Positions 6,618-15,156 of a stretch of 64,000 nucleotides of DNA are shown piece by piece. Location: contig NZ_CP089468.1 of NCBI RefSeq assembly GCF_021233435.1, positions 744,001-808,000 of the forward strand. The letters are read 5' to 3'. Each line of letters starts with the position of its first letter. Position 1 is the stretch's first letter. The notes beneath the pieces are model-generated. The model was not told the origin of the DNA. It saw nothing but the letters and a program-made list of their open reading frames with translations, and did not search any database. Both the position numbers and the translations under genes were made by a program. This stretch comes from Halobacterium noricense (lineage in GTDB: Archaea; Halobacteriota; Halobacteria; Halobacteriales; Halobacteriaceae).

Positions 6618-7907
6618 ATGAGCGACGGGGACGAGGAACCCGAGGAGTCGGCCGACGCGCCGGCCCCGGACGTGGACGTAGAAACGCTTCAGGAGCGTCT
6701 CGACGACGCCGTCGACGCCCTCGAAAGCGCCGAGACGGAGGCCGGACTCGACGACGTCGAAGCGATTCTCGACGCCGTCGAGTCCGACCTCGAAGCGGCG
6801 GACCTCCCGGAACCCGAGGAGGAAGACGAGGAGGCCCCCGCCGAGGCACTCGAGTCCTGGCTGTCCGAGCTCCGCGAGGACCTCGAAGCCCAGCGCGGGC
6901 CGTACGCCGAGGATGTCGTCGCCGCAGTCGAGGACGCCCAGTCCACGCTGGAGTCGACGCGCTGGACGGAACAGGGCGAACAAGCACTGCAGACGGCCGT
7001 GAGCACGTACCTCGACGACGCCGGCGAGGCGCTGGACGAGACGTTCGTCGGCGGCGAAGTCGCCGACCCGGAGGCGCTCGCCGAGGAACTCGACGAGGTC
7101 GTCGACGCCGTCGACGCCGCGGCCCTCGACCCCGACGAGAACGCCGAGACAATCGAGGCGCTCACGGAGGCGACCGACGCGCTCACCGCGGGCGTCGAGG
7201 ACGCCCAGGAGTGGGACGACCTCTCGGTCCGCCAGAAGCTCCGCGCGGAAGGCTACTACGAGGTCATGGGGCAGAAGCGCAAGGACTTCCCGCCGGAGTG
7301 GACGGCACTCAAGCAGTGGGAGCAGCGCGAGAACGTCGAGATGATTCTGCTCTGCCTCGAACACATGGGAGACACCGAGTTCATGGAGCGCCACTGCCTG
7401 GAGGCGCTCAAGCGCGTCGCCAGCCCGGAAGCACTCGACGAGATCGGCCAGCGCGCCGCGCGCCGGAACACGCTCGCGGTCGAAATCGTCGGCCGCATCG
7501 GCAGCGAGGACGGCATCGAACACGTCGTCGACTTCGTGGACGCCGAGGGCAACCCCGACCTCCGCACGACCGCGCTGAAGTCGCTCGGCGAAATCGGCAG
7601 CGAAGACACCACCCAGGACGTCGCCAACCAGTTGGTCGCCGACAACGAGAGCGTGCGCAGCCGCGCGGCGCGCTCGCTGGGCCTCATCGGTGACACGCGC
7701 GCCATCGAGCCGCTGACGGACGTGCTCGCCGACGACGACAGCGACACGGTGCGCGCGTCCGCGGCGTGGGCGCTCGTCCAAATCGGCACCGAGCGCGCAC
7801 TCGAAGCCGCCGCCGAGTACGCCGACGACCGCGCGTACATCGTCGAACAGGAAGCCGAGAAGGCCGCCGACGCGCTCGACGCGGACGCCGCCGAAGCCGC
7901 CGCGTAA
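6618..7907 (+). CDS. HEAT-repeat protein with acidic helical N-terminus
   Basis: A 429-residue soluble protein. Residues 1-200 are extremely acidic and helical (coiled-coil-like), and residues about 255-425 form HEAT or PBS-lyase-type repeats (recurring patterns such as ALKSLGEIG, AARSLGLIGD and ASAAWALVQIG). Such repeats are protein-binding scaffolds. ATG 6618 is preferred: the longer frame upstream overlaps the phosphatidyltransferase and is Arg-rich shadow sequence. The start follows the previous stop by 23 bases, so co-transcription is likely. Partner unknown. Confidence 0.85.
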   Translation: MSDGDEEPEESADAPAPDVDVETLQERLDDAVDALESAETEAGLDDVEAILDAVESDLEAADLPEPEEEDEEAPAEALESWLSELREDLEAQRGPYAEDVVAAVEDAQSTLESTRWTEQGEQALQTAVSTYLDDAGEALDETFVGGEVADPEALAEELDEVVDAVDAAALDPDENAETIEALTEATDALTAGVEDAQEWDDLSVRQKLRAEGYYEVMGQKRKDFPPEWTALKQWEQRENVEMILLCLEHMGDTEFMERHCLEALKRVASPEALDEIGQRAARRNTLAVEIVGRIGSEDGIEHVVDFVDAEGNPDLRTTALKSLGEIGSEDTTQDVANQLVADNESVRSRAARSLGLIGDTRAIEPLTDVLADDDSDTVRASAAWALVQIGTERALEAAAEYADDRAYIVEQEAEKAADALDADAAEAAA

Positions 7908-7959
7908 CCCTTCTCGCGTTCCCCGACCTTTACGTACGAAGCCGGGACCAACCCGGGGC

Positions 7960-9543
7960 GTGCTCGCTCGCCTCGCGGTCGCCGCGCTGCTCGCGTCGGC
8001 GACGATTACGGCCGTCGCACCCAACCCCGCCAGCGACGGCGACGCCGGCGAGTTCGTCTCCGTCACGTTTGCCGAGCCGACGAATACCAGTGGTTGGACG
8101 CTCGCCGACGGCAACGACGCCGTGCGACTCCCGAACCGCACGCTCTCCGGGACGGTCGCGCTCTCGACGCAGCCCACAGACGCCCGCAACCGAACCGACC
8201 TCCGGGTCGTCGGTCTGAACGGTTCGCTCGCGCTCGCGAACGGCGGCGAAACGGTCGAACTCCGCGCGGGGAACCGGACCATCGACGACCTCACGTACCC
8301 GCGCGCTCCCACCGCCGAGGAGTGGAATGGAAGCGAGTGGACGCCACTGGGCGCCTCCTCGTTCGCGCCGTTCGCTGCAACGAACGTCTCCGTGTCCGCG
8401 TTCGCGCTTCCCGACGCCGCCGGCCCGCCCATCGAGACCCTCGAATCCGCCGAGCGCCGACTCTACCTCGCGGGCTACACGTTCACGTCCGCACGCGCCA
8501 CTCGCGCGCTCACCGCGGCCGCCGAGCGCGGCGTGGACGTACGCGTACTCGTGGAGGGCAGCGTCGCTGGTGGCGCGCCCAGCCTCGAAGACGAGCGCCT
8601 CGACGTGCTCCGTGCTGCGGGCGTCGACGTGCGCGTCCTCGACGGCGAGCGTGCCCGGTACAGCTTCCACCACGCGAAGTACGCTGTCGCCGACGACCGC
8701 GCAGTCGTGCTCTCGGAGAACTGGAAGCCCTCGGGAACTGGTGGGCACGGCAACCGCGGCTGGGGCGTCACCGTCACGGATTCACGAGTCGCCGACCACC
8801 TCGCGGGCGTATTCCGCGCAGACACCGGCTGGGCGGACGCCAAGCCCTGGCGCGCCGTCCGCGAGAACTTCACCATCGTCGGCGGCGACCCGGCGACCGA
8901 GTCGTACCCGACTCGGTTTCCGCCAGTCGACGCGCGAGCCGACAGCGTTCGCGTGCTGGTCGCGCCCGACAACGCGCGCTCCGGGGTTCGGGAGCTCGTC
9001 GCGTCCGCCGACGAGTCGCTGGTCGTCGAGCAGGCGAGCCTCGACCGAAACAGCGCCTTCACGAACTGGACAATCGACGCCGCGCGGCGGGGCGTTCAGG
9101 TGCGCGTGCTGCTCTCCGGGAAGTGGTACGCTCACGCGGACAACCGGAACACGACGGAGCGCCTGAACCGCATCGCCGCCGATGAGAACCTGAATCTCGA
9201 TGCGAAGCTCGTCGAGCCGCGGTCGCGCTTCGAGAAAGTGCACGTCAAGGGCGCGGTCGTGGACGGCGAGCGCGCGCTCGTGGGCAGTCTCAATTGGAAC
9301 GAGCACGCCGCCACCGAGAACCGCGAAGTCGTAGTCGTCGTCGAAGACGACGCGGTCGCGGACTACTTCGGGCGCGCGTTCCGCGCGGACTGGCGCGGCG
9401 GCGCGTGGCGGCTCCCGGTCGCACTCGCCGTGGTCGTCGCCGCCGGTGCAGTCGCCGCTGCGGGCTGTGTCAGACGCGTCGAGTTCGGCGGCGACAGCGA
9501 CGTCGGCCGCGACGGCTTCTGGCAGGAGAACGGGGAGCGGTGA
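7960..9543 (+). CDS. exported lamin-tail / phospholipase D-like protein
   Basis: A 527-residue protein on a GTG start. An N-terminal signal-like helix (about 1-18) leads to a lamin-tail-type beta domain (about 20-125). Two phospholipase D domains follow, with HxKxxxxD motifs HAKYAVAD and HVKGAVVD, the second with the usual GSLNWN follow-up. A transmembrane helix (about 488-507) precedes a short charged C-terminus. The layout suggests an enzyme held on the outer membrane face, acting on phosphodiesters in lipid, DNA or another polymer. Substrate unknown. Confidence 0.85.
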   Translation: MLARLAVAALLASATITAVAPNPASDGDAGEFVSVTFAEPTNTSGWTLADGNDAVRLPNRTLSGTVALSTQPTDARNRTDLRVVGLNGSLALANGGETVELRAGNRTIDDLTYPRAPTAEEWNGSEWTPLGASSFAPFAATNVSVSAFALPDAAGPPIETLESAERRLYLAGYTFTSARATRALTAAAERGVDVRVLVEGSVAGGAPSLEDERLDVLRAAGVDVRVLDGERARYSFHHAKYAVADDRAVVLSENWKPSGTGGHGNRGWGVTVTDSRVADHLAGVFRADTGWADAKPWRAVRENFTIVGGDPATESYPTRFPPVDARADSVRVLVAPDNARSGVRELVASADESLVVEQASLDRNSAFTNWTIDAARRGVQVRVLLSGKWYAHADNRNTTERLNRIAADENLNLDAKLVEPRSRFEKVHVKGAVVDGERALVGSLNWNEHAATENREVVVVVEDDAVADYFGRAFRADWRGGAWRLPVALAVVVAAGAVAAAGCVRRVEFGGDSDVGRDGFWQENGER

Positions 9544-11436
9544 CTACCGCTTCGGGGCGGTGTGGAGTTCCTCGTCGAGTTCGGCTTCCGCCATCTTCTC
9601 GATGAGGGCGTCCAGAACTTCCTCGCGCATCCCGGGGACGAAGCGGATAGAGCCGACGACGAGGTGGCCGCCGCCGGAGACGCCCGCGCCCGGCAGTTCC
9701 TCGTTGAGTTCCTCGACCATCGTCGGGATGTCGAGGCGCACGCCGTCGCTGCGAAGCACGGAGAAGTCCGGCCCGTAGCCGATGGTGATGACGGGCTCGC
9801 CGGTCTCCTCAACCTTCTCGTCGTGGATTTCGCCCGTGGTCTTCCCCGGCGCGGGGTACGTGAACCGGTGGGCGTGGTTCTCGACGTCGATGCGGTAGAG
9901 GTTCGCGCCGTTCGCGACGCGCTCGTGTTCGACGTGCGGGGACGCCGCGTCGAGCTGTTCGGCGACGTCCTCGTCGGCGCGGTTCGCGAGGAACGGTACG
10001 AGTTCGCGGTGCCGGTCGTCGTCGCCGTTCACGTTGAGGATGTCGTTGATGAGCTGCGTGCCGGGGTCGTAGCGCAGCATGTACGCCTCGTAGTCCAGCG
10101 CCTCGCTGATGTTCTGGAGGAACTGGTCGTCGTAGCCGGCCTCGCGGGCGAGTTCGAGGTAGTCGGTCATCTCGTCGGCCTTCGAGCGGTCCGAGAGCCC
10201 CGCGACCGCGGGGACGTGTTCGAGTTCCTCGGTGAGCCCGGGGTAGATCATGCGCGCGAGTTCGACGCAGAGCATCCCCGTGGTGATGCGGTAGTCCTCG
10301 CCGTGGAGGTAGGGGTTGACGTGCTCCTCGACGAGCGGATTCACGGCGTCGGGGTCGGGGTGGTGGTGGTCGACGACGACGATGGGGATGTCGTAGTTGT
10401 CCAGGGCCTTGTACGCGGGCGTGTCCTCCTCGGTGCTGCCGTTGTCCAGCATGAGGAGCAGCGGGAGCTTCTGGCCGTGGCGCGCGCGGTCTTCGAGCGC
10501 GAAGTTGAGGTCGCGGGTGGCGTCCTCCATCTCGTAGTACGGGGCCTTGCTCGGCAGGCGCTTGAGGAGGTGGCGCGCGGCGTCGGTGTTCTGGTGGGCG
10601 TCCTCGATGAACTGCGTGAGCGCGTACTGGACGGGGACGCTGGCGGCCATGCCGTCGCCGTCGGCGTGGTGGCGCATCCGAATCGGGCGGCCTTCGAGGA
10701 CCGCGCGGCGGAGCGTGCGCGCGACCGAGCGCAGTTCCGGCAACATTCCTTCGAGGGCCGGCCAGTCGACGAGCGGGTCGACGTCGACGGGTTCGGCGCG
10801 TTCGGTGAGCGCGGCGTCGAGGCGGCCCGCGACGTCGGCGGCCCCCTCGGCTTCGAGCACGTCGATTTCCGTGACCTCGACCTGGTAGGTTCCCTCGCGC
10901 TCCTCGACGTCGCCTTTCACGTGCACGAGGTCGCCGACTTCCACGACCGGGTGCGCGCGGACGCCCGCAGCCTCGAAGGCCGTACACGGGACGGCGCTGG
11001 TCTCGTCGCGCACGCGGAAGATGGTCGGGCCGCCGGTTTGCTTGATTTGGACGACCTCGCCCTCGACGTGGACGGTTTCGCCGACGTGGTCGCCGACGGT
11101 TTCGGCATCGATGCGGTCGTAGCTGTGCTCGCGCTCGACGGTCTCGTAGTCGTCGAGAGACGCGAGTTCGAAGCTCAGGTCGCCGTTCTCGCGGACTTCC
11201 GTGAGATTCACGACGACCTCGCCGCCGACATCGAGGTCCTGTTCGCCGTCGAACGTGGATTCGTGGACGAGCCCGGAGACGTGCTCGGAGAGGTCGACGA
11301 AGACGCCGTAGTCGACGACGCCGTTGACGGTCGCGTGGTAGTACTCGCCGGGTTCGACCTCCTGCACGGTACACGAGGAGTGGAGGTCGACGACGACCGG
11401 GCGGTCGGCCCCGTCGTCGGAGGAAGCGTCAGTCAT
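9544..11436 (-). CDS. S1/OB-fold DHH-family phosphoesterase (RecJ-like nuclease)
   Basis: A 630-residue nucleic-acid enzyme. An S1-like domain (about 20-95; VNGVVDYGVFVDL) and an OB-fold domain (about 105-210) precede a DHH core with HADGDG, LDNGST and VDHHHPD. A DHHA1-type C-terminus carries GGGHLVVGSIRF. All catalytic motifs are intact, unlike the RecJ-like gene at 3338. It probably degrades single-stranded DNA or RNA in repair or RNA turnover. ATG 11436 is chosen because the upstream extension in frame overlaps the divergent promoter region. Confidence 0.9.
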   Translation of the reverse strand: MTDASSDDGADRPVVVDLHSSCTVQEVEPGEYYHATVNGVVDYGVFVDLSEHVSGLVHESTFDGEQDLDVGGEVVVNLTEVRENGDLSFELASLDDYETVEREHSYDRIDAETVGDHVGETVHVEGEVVQIKQTGGPTIFRVRDETSAVPCTAFEAAGVRAHPVVEVGDLVHVKGDVEEREGTYQVEVTEIDVLEAEGAADVAGRLDAALTERAEPVDVDPLVDWPALEGMLPELRSVARTLRRAVLEGRPIRMRHHADGDGMAASVPVQYALTQFIEDAHQNTDAARHLLKRLPSKAPYYEMEDATRDLNFALEDRARHGQKLPLLLMLDNGSTEEDTPAYKALDNYDIPIVVVDHHHPDPDAVNPLVEEHVNPYLHGEDYRITTGMLCVELARMIYPGLTEELEHVPAVAGLSDRSKADEMTDYLELAREAGYDDQFLQNISEALDYEAYMLRYDPGTQLINDILNVNGDDDRHRELVPFLANRADEDVAEQLDAASPHVEHERVANGANLYRIDVENHAHRFTYPAPGKTTGEIHDEKVEETGEPVITIGYGPDFSVLRSDGVRLDIPTMVEELNEELPGAGVSGGGHLVVGSIRFVPGMREEVLDALIEKMAEAELDEELHTAPKR

Positions 11437-11568
11437 CTTGGGCCTAGATTCGGTGTCGGCGTTTTTAACCCTTTTCAAGGCTGTTTCGCGTGCGAACGTG
11501 CGGAACGGATGGTTCGCGTCCAGCGGTGTTCCGGAAGCCTCAACAGTCACCGCCGCCGACTAGCAGGT

Positions 11569-12051
11569 ATGCTGTTCGGTGGGCGTCCCGACGTCGTCGG
11601 CATCGCACGGGAAGCCCTGGAGTTCGCGATGGAAGCCGCCGAGGACAGCCACCCCAACGAGTACCTCGGCCTGCTGCGCGGGACGCCCGCCACGGAGTTC
11701 GACGTCGGCCCCGACGACGGCTACGTCGTCACGGACGTGTTGATGGTGCCGGGCACGGAGACGAACCCCGTGAGCGCGACGTTCAACTCCAGCCAAGTCC
11801 CCAACGACATGCGCAACGTCGGGAGCGTTCACTCCCACCCCAACGGCGTGCTCGCGCCCTCCGACGCCGACCGCGCGACGTTCGGCCGCGGCGACGTCCA
11901 CATCATCCTCGGCGCGCCCTACGACCCGAACTCGTGGCGCGCGTTCGACAACGAAGGCGAACCGCGCACCCTCGACGTCTACGACGTCCCGCTCCCCGAA
12001 CCCGAATCGTTTTTCGACTTCACGCAGGAAGACATCGACGAGGAACTGTGA
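11569..12051 (+). CDS. JAMM/MPN+ zinc metalloprotease
   Basis: A 160-residue protein with a complete JAMM motif: E31, then H88-S-H90, S98 and D101 ([14 protein letters not shown]). In haloarchaea such enzymes (HvJAMM type) remove ubiquitin-like SAMP proteins from targets or process them for sulfur transfer. A desampylase role is therefore likely but not proved here. The stop overlaps the GTG start of the FAD synthase gene by four bases (GTGA), so the two are translationally coupled. Confidence 0.88.
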   Translation: MLFGGRPDVVGIAREALEFAMEAAEDSHPNEYLGLLRGTPATEFDVGPDDGYVVTDVLMVPGTETNPVSATFNSSQVPNDMRNVGSVHSHPNGVLAPSDADRATFGRGDVHIILGAPYDPNSWRAFDNEGEPRTLDVYDVPLPEPESFFDFTQEDIDEEL

Positions 12052-12476
12052 GACGAGTCGTCGCGCAGGGGACCTTCGACCTGATTCACCCCGGCCACAT
12101 TCACTACTTGGAGAACGCTGCCGCGATGGGTGACGAACTGCACGTCATCGTCGCACGCCGCGAGAACGTCACCCACAAGGAACCGCCGGTGCTCCCGAAC
12201 CGCCAGCGCCGCGACGTCGTCGCCGCCCTCGACGCCGTCGACCACGCCCGCGTCGGCCACGAATCCGACATCTTCGCCCCCATCGAGGACATCGACCCGG
12301 ACGTCATCGCGCTCGGCTACGACCAACACCACGACGCCGACGCCATCGAAGCCGAACTCGCCGACCGCGGCGTCGACTGCGAAGTCCGCCGCGCGTCGGG
12401 TCGCGAGAAGCGCTACGACGACGAACTCCTCTCGACCGGTAACATCATCGACCGGATTCTGCAACAGCGCTGCTAG
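12048..12476 (+). CDS. ribL: FAD synthase (archaeal RibL)
   Basis: A 142-residue nucleotidyltransferase that adenylates FMN to FAD. The cytidylyltransferase-fold signatures [10 protein letters not shown] near the N-terminus and GYDQHH in the middle match archaeal RibL, as does the length. The start is GTG 12048, overlapping the JAMM stop; it is needed to include the GTFD motif with a proper first strand ([10 protein letters not shown]). FAD supply fits the flavoenzyme-rich neighbourhood. Confidence 0.9.
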   Translation: MRRVVAQGTFDLIHPGHIHYLENAAAMGDELHVIVARRENVTHKEPPVLPNRQRRDVVAALDAVDHARVGHESDIFAPIEDIDPDVIALGYDQHHDADAIEAELADRGVDCEVRRASGREKRYDDELLSTGNIIDRILQQRC

Positions 12477-12813
12477 GTTCGCTTTTGGTAGTCGTCTTTG
12501 GTCTCGAACTTTCCGTCAACATCTCCTCGAAAGCCCCCGCTCGCTCGCGGTCGCTCGCCAGCATATCGCCTCCCTCCGGTCGGCGATAGCGGCTGGCGAG
12601 ACGACCACGTGAACGCGAGCGAGCGGCCCCTTTCAGTCCGCCCGTTACCGGCTGACCAGCCGGCCTTTCGCCCGTTGAATTTCTGGTAGGGCGGGACTGA
12701 GCGAACGCTACGCGTTCGCGAGGTTCGGAAGACGAACGTAGTGAGTCTTCCGGGACTTCGAAAGGGGCTTTCGGAGAAGTATCGTCTATTCTCGGAATAC
12801 GCAGAAACCGTGC
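12477..12813. repeat. non-coding hairpin cluster between ribL and the acyl-CoA dehydrogenase
   Basis: No credible gene. The stretch is packed with hairpins: CTCGCCAGC/GCTGGCGAG (12554-12562 and 12592-12600) enclosing TATCGCC/GGCGATA, GCGAACGC-TAC-GCGTTCGC (12701-12719), GGAAGAC/GTCTTCC (12727-12751) and CGAAAG-GGG-CTTTCG (12759-12773). It lies between convergent genes, so termination or a repetitive palindromic element is plausible. Confidence 0.6.
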
Positions 12814-13956
12814 CTACAGTCCCAGTTCGCGGCCGATGACGAGGTGCTGAATCTCGCTCGTTCCTTCGCCAATCTCCATGAGTTTGGCGTCGCGGAAGAA
12901 CCGCTGCGGGGCGAAGTCCGTGGTGTAGCCGTAGCCGCCGAGCGTCTGGACGGCGTCCTCGGCGACCTCGCGGGCGGCCTCGCTGGCGTCGAGTTTCGCG
13001 AGCGCCGATTCTTGGGTCACGGATTCACCGTTGTCGTAGCGCGTCGCGGCCTTGTGCGTGAGGAGGCGCGCGCGCTCGGTCTTCCGGTGCATGGAGACGA
13101 GCTTGTTCCGGATGGCGTCGAACTCCGAGATGGGCTGGCCGAACTGCTCGCGTTCGACGGCGTACTCCTTCGCGGCTTCGTAGGCCCCCTGTGCGAGGCC
13201 CGTGGAGAGCGCGGCGATGGAGATGCGGCCGCCGTCGAGGGTCTTCTTCGTCTGCTCCCAGCCCTCGCCCTCCTCGCCGAGCAGGCGGTCTGCGGGAATC
13301 CGGCAGTCGTCGAAGTTGATCTCGCAGGTCGGCGAGGCGTTCAACCCCATCTTGTCCCACTCGGTCGTGACCTCGAAGCCGTCGTCCTCCTCGGGGTCGA
13401 CGATGAACGTGGAGATGCCGCCGTAGCCTGCGTCCGGGTCCGTGACGGCCTTCACGAGCACGCTGCCCGCAACGGAGGCGTTCGTGATGAACTGCTTCGT
13501 GCCGTCGAGGACGTACTCGTCGCCCTCGCGCTCGGCGGTCGTGTCCATGTCGCTGGCGTCGCTGCCGCTGTCGGGCTCCGTGAGCGCCCACGACCCGAGG
13601 TACTCGCCTTCCGCGAGCGGGCGCAGCCACCGCACCTTCTGCTCCTCTGTGCCGAACAGTTCGATAGGCTTCGACGCCAGCGAGACGTGCGCGGCGTACG
13701 ACAGCCCGATGGAGCCCGAGACCCGGCCGAGTTCCTCCGCGACGAGCGCGTACATCAGTTGGTCGCCGCCGAGGCCGCCGTACTCCTCGCTGACGGGTAC
13801 GCCCATCATGTCGAGATCCGCGAGCTCCTCGAACACCTCCGCCGGGAAGCGGTGTTCCTCCTCGATGTCCCACGCAATTGGCTCGATTTCCGCCTCCGCG
13901 AACTCCCTGACGGTATCCCGAATCATCCGGTGTTCGTCGGGAAGGTCGAAGTCCAT
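12814..13956 (-). CDS. acyl-CoA dehydrogenase
   Basis: A 380-residue FAD enzyme that introduces the alpha-beta double bond into acyl-CoA. The three family regions are present: helical N-terminus, the beta domain with the WALTEPDSGSD and QFITNA flavin signatures, and the helical C-terminus ending in EIGEGTSEIQ, whose Glu364 is the expected catalytic base. ATG 13956 gives the standard MDFDLPDEHRMIRD start; the longer frame upstream is non-homologous. It belongs to fatty-acid or branched-chain degradation and has no ETF gene beside it. Confidence 0.95.
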   Translation of the reverse strand: MDFDLPDEHRMIRDTVREFAEAEIEPIAWDIEEEHRFPAEVFEELADLDMMGVPVSEEYGGLGGDQLMYALVAEELGRVSGSIGLSYAAHVSLASKPIELFGTEEQKVRWLRPLAEGEYLGSWALTEPDSGSDASDMDTTAEREGDEYVLDGTKQFITNASVAGSVLVKAVTDPDAGYGGISTFIVDPEEDDGFEVTTEWDKMGLNASPTCEINFDDCRIPADRLLGEEGEGWEQTKKTLDGGRISIAALSTGLAQGAYEAAKEYAVEREQFGQPISEFDAIRNKLVSMHRKTERARLLTHKAATRYDNGESVTQESALAKLDASEAAREVAEDAVQTLGGYGYTTDFAPQRFFRDAKLMEIGEGTSEIQHLVIGRELGL

Positions 13957-14212
13957 ACTGCAAGCTTTGCCACCGCCAGCATAAACACACCGGAACGACC
14001 GTGAACGATTCCCGTCTCGTCGGTGCTCGGGCGCTCTCCGGGAGCGAGGGCGGCTTGTGGGTCGTGCTGGTCGGGCACGCGGCTCGCGGCTCACTCTGCT
14101 CACGGTTCACTGCGTTCACCGTTCGTCGTTCCGTGCTCTCCCATCCGGTCGAGCACGCGTTCGCCGCTCGCTACAACGTGGGCTCCCTACGGTCGCCCAC
14201 GCTGCCGCCGGA

Positions 14213-14220
14213 AATTTATT
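14213..14220 (+). promoter_or_regulatory. TATA box of the RIO-like kinase gene
   Basis: AATTTATT centred about 25 bases before GTG 14242, the spacing of a leaderless haloarchaeal transcript. It supports the GTG start. Confidence 0.55.
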
Positions 14221-14241
14221 CGCGCGGCCCCTCCCGTCGGT

Positions 14242-15093
14242 GTGAGCATCCGCCAGTTCGTCCGCGGGACCGTCCCGTGGGACTCCTTGGAAGCCGTCGC
14301 CCGCGAGGTCGCCGACCGCTACGACCAGGAGACGGTCCAGGTGACGTTCCTGGAGACGGACAACTGGCTGTCGACGCCCTGCGTCGTCAACGACCGCTGG
14401 TTCGTGAAGGTGGTCTCCGGGCAGAACGCGCTCGTGCACGCGCTGTTCACGGGCGCGCGGAACCTCGGCGCGTTCTCCAGCGGCCGCGAGGGCTTTTTCG
14501 AGCCGTTCGACGGCCCCGTCGAGATGGCCGAACACGAACTCGAAGCCACGCGGAAACTCCGCGACCTCGGCGTGAACGCGCCCGAACCCGTGGAGGCGGT
14601 CGAGGTGGACGGGCTCGGCGTGCTCGTCCTCGAATATCTCCCGGAGTTCCGCCCGCTCGACGAACTCCCCGCCGAAGCCGTCGAACGCCACGCCCCCGAG
14701 CTGTTCGGCGCGCTCGCGACGATGCACGAGAACGGCGTCGCGCACGGCGACCTGCGCGGCGAGAACGTCCTCGTCTACGAGGACGACCTCTACTTCATCG
14801 ACGCGACGAACGTCGCCGGCGACGGGCTGGAGGGCGCTCGCGCGTACGACCTCGCGTGTGCGCTGGCCGCGCTCGAACCGCTCGTCGGCGCCCAGACCGT
14901 CGTCGAAGTGGCGCTGGACGCCTACGACACCGGCGACGGGTCGCGAACGCGCGCGGACAACGCCGCGGCGCTGCTGGACGCCCAGGACTTCCTGAGTTTC
15001 GTCCAGATTCGACCCGACCACGCCTTCGACGCGGCGGCGCTGGCCGGCGAAATCGAGAAGGCCGCGAGTTCGCGCGGCGACGCGACGCGGTGA
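14242..15093 (+). CDS. RIO/Kdo-type protein kinase-like protein
   Basis: A 283-residue small kinase fold. Visible elements are a beta-strand lysine (RWFVKVV), the catalytic loop HGDLRGENV (Asp as base, Asn for metal) and the metal-binding Asp in YFIDATN. This is the pattern of RIO and lipopolysaccharide-kinase-like enzymes, which phosphorylate proteins or small molecules. GTG 14242 is supported by a TATA box 25 bases upstream; the in-frame extension to 14023 lies in non-coding sequence. Substrate unknown. Confidence 0.85.
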   Translation: MSIRQFVRGTVPWDSLEAVAREVADRYDQETVQVTFLETDNWLSTPCVVNDRWFVKVVSGQNALVHALFTGARNLGAFSSGREGFFEPFDGPVEMAEHELEATRKLRDLGVNAPEPVEAVEVDGLGVLVLEYLPEFRPLDELPAEAVERHAPELFGALATMHENGVAHGDLRGENVLVYEDDLYFIDATNVAGDGLEGARAYDLACALAALEPLVGAQTVVEVALDAYDTGDGSRTRADNAAALLDAQDFLSFVQIRPDHAFDAAALAGEIEKAASSRGDATR

Positions 15094-15156
15094 CGCGTTC
15101 CCGGAATCGTTGCACAAGGTGTACCTTTTTCACCGCGCCGGTCGCAGTTTTTGCCG

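Noticed and set aside
9562-11568. Long plus-strand open frame running into the JAMM gene
   Set aside because: It is the antisense of the DHH phosphoesterase gene. Only the part from ATG 11569 matches a family.
12498-12689. Short open frame in the ribL / acyl-CoA dehydrogenase gap
   Set aside because: It is made of hairpin arms and basic low-complexity residues; not credible as a protein.
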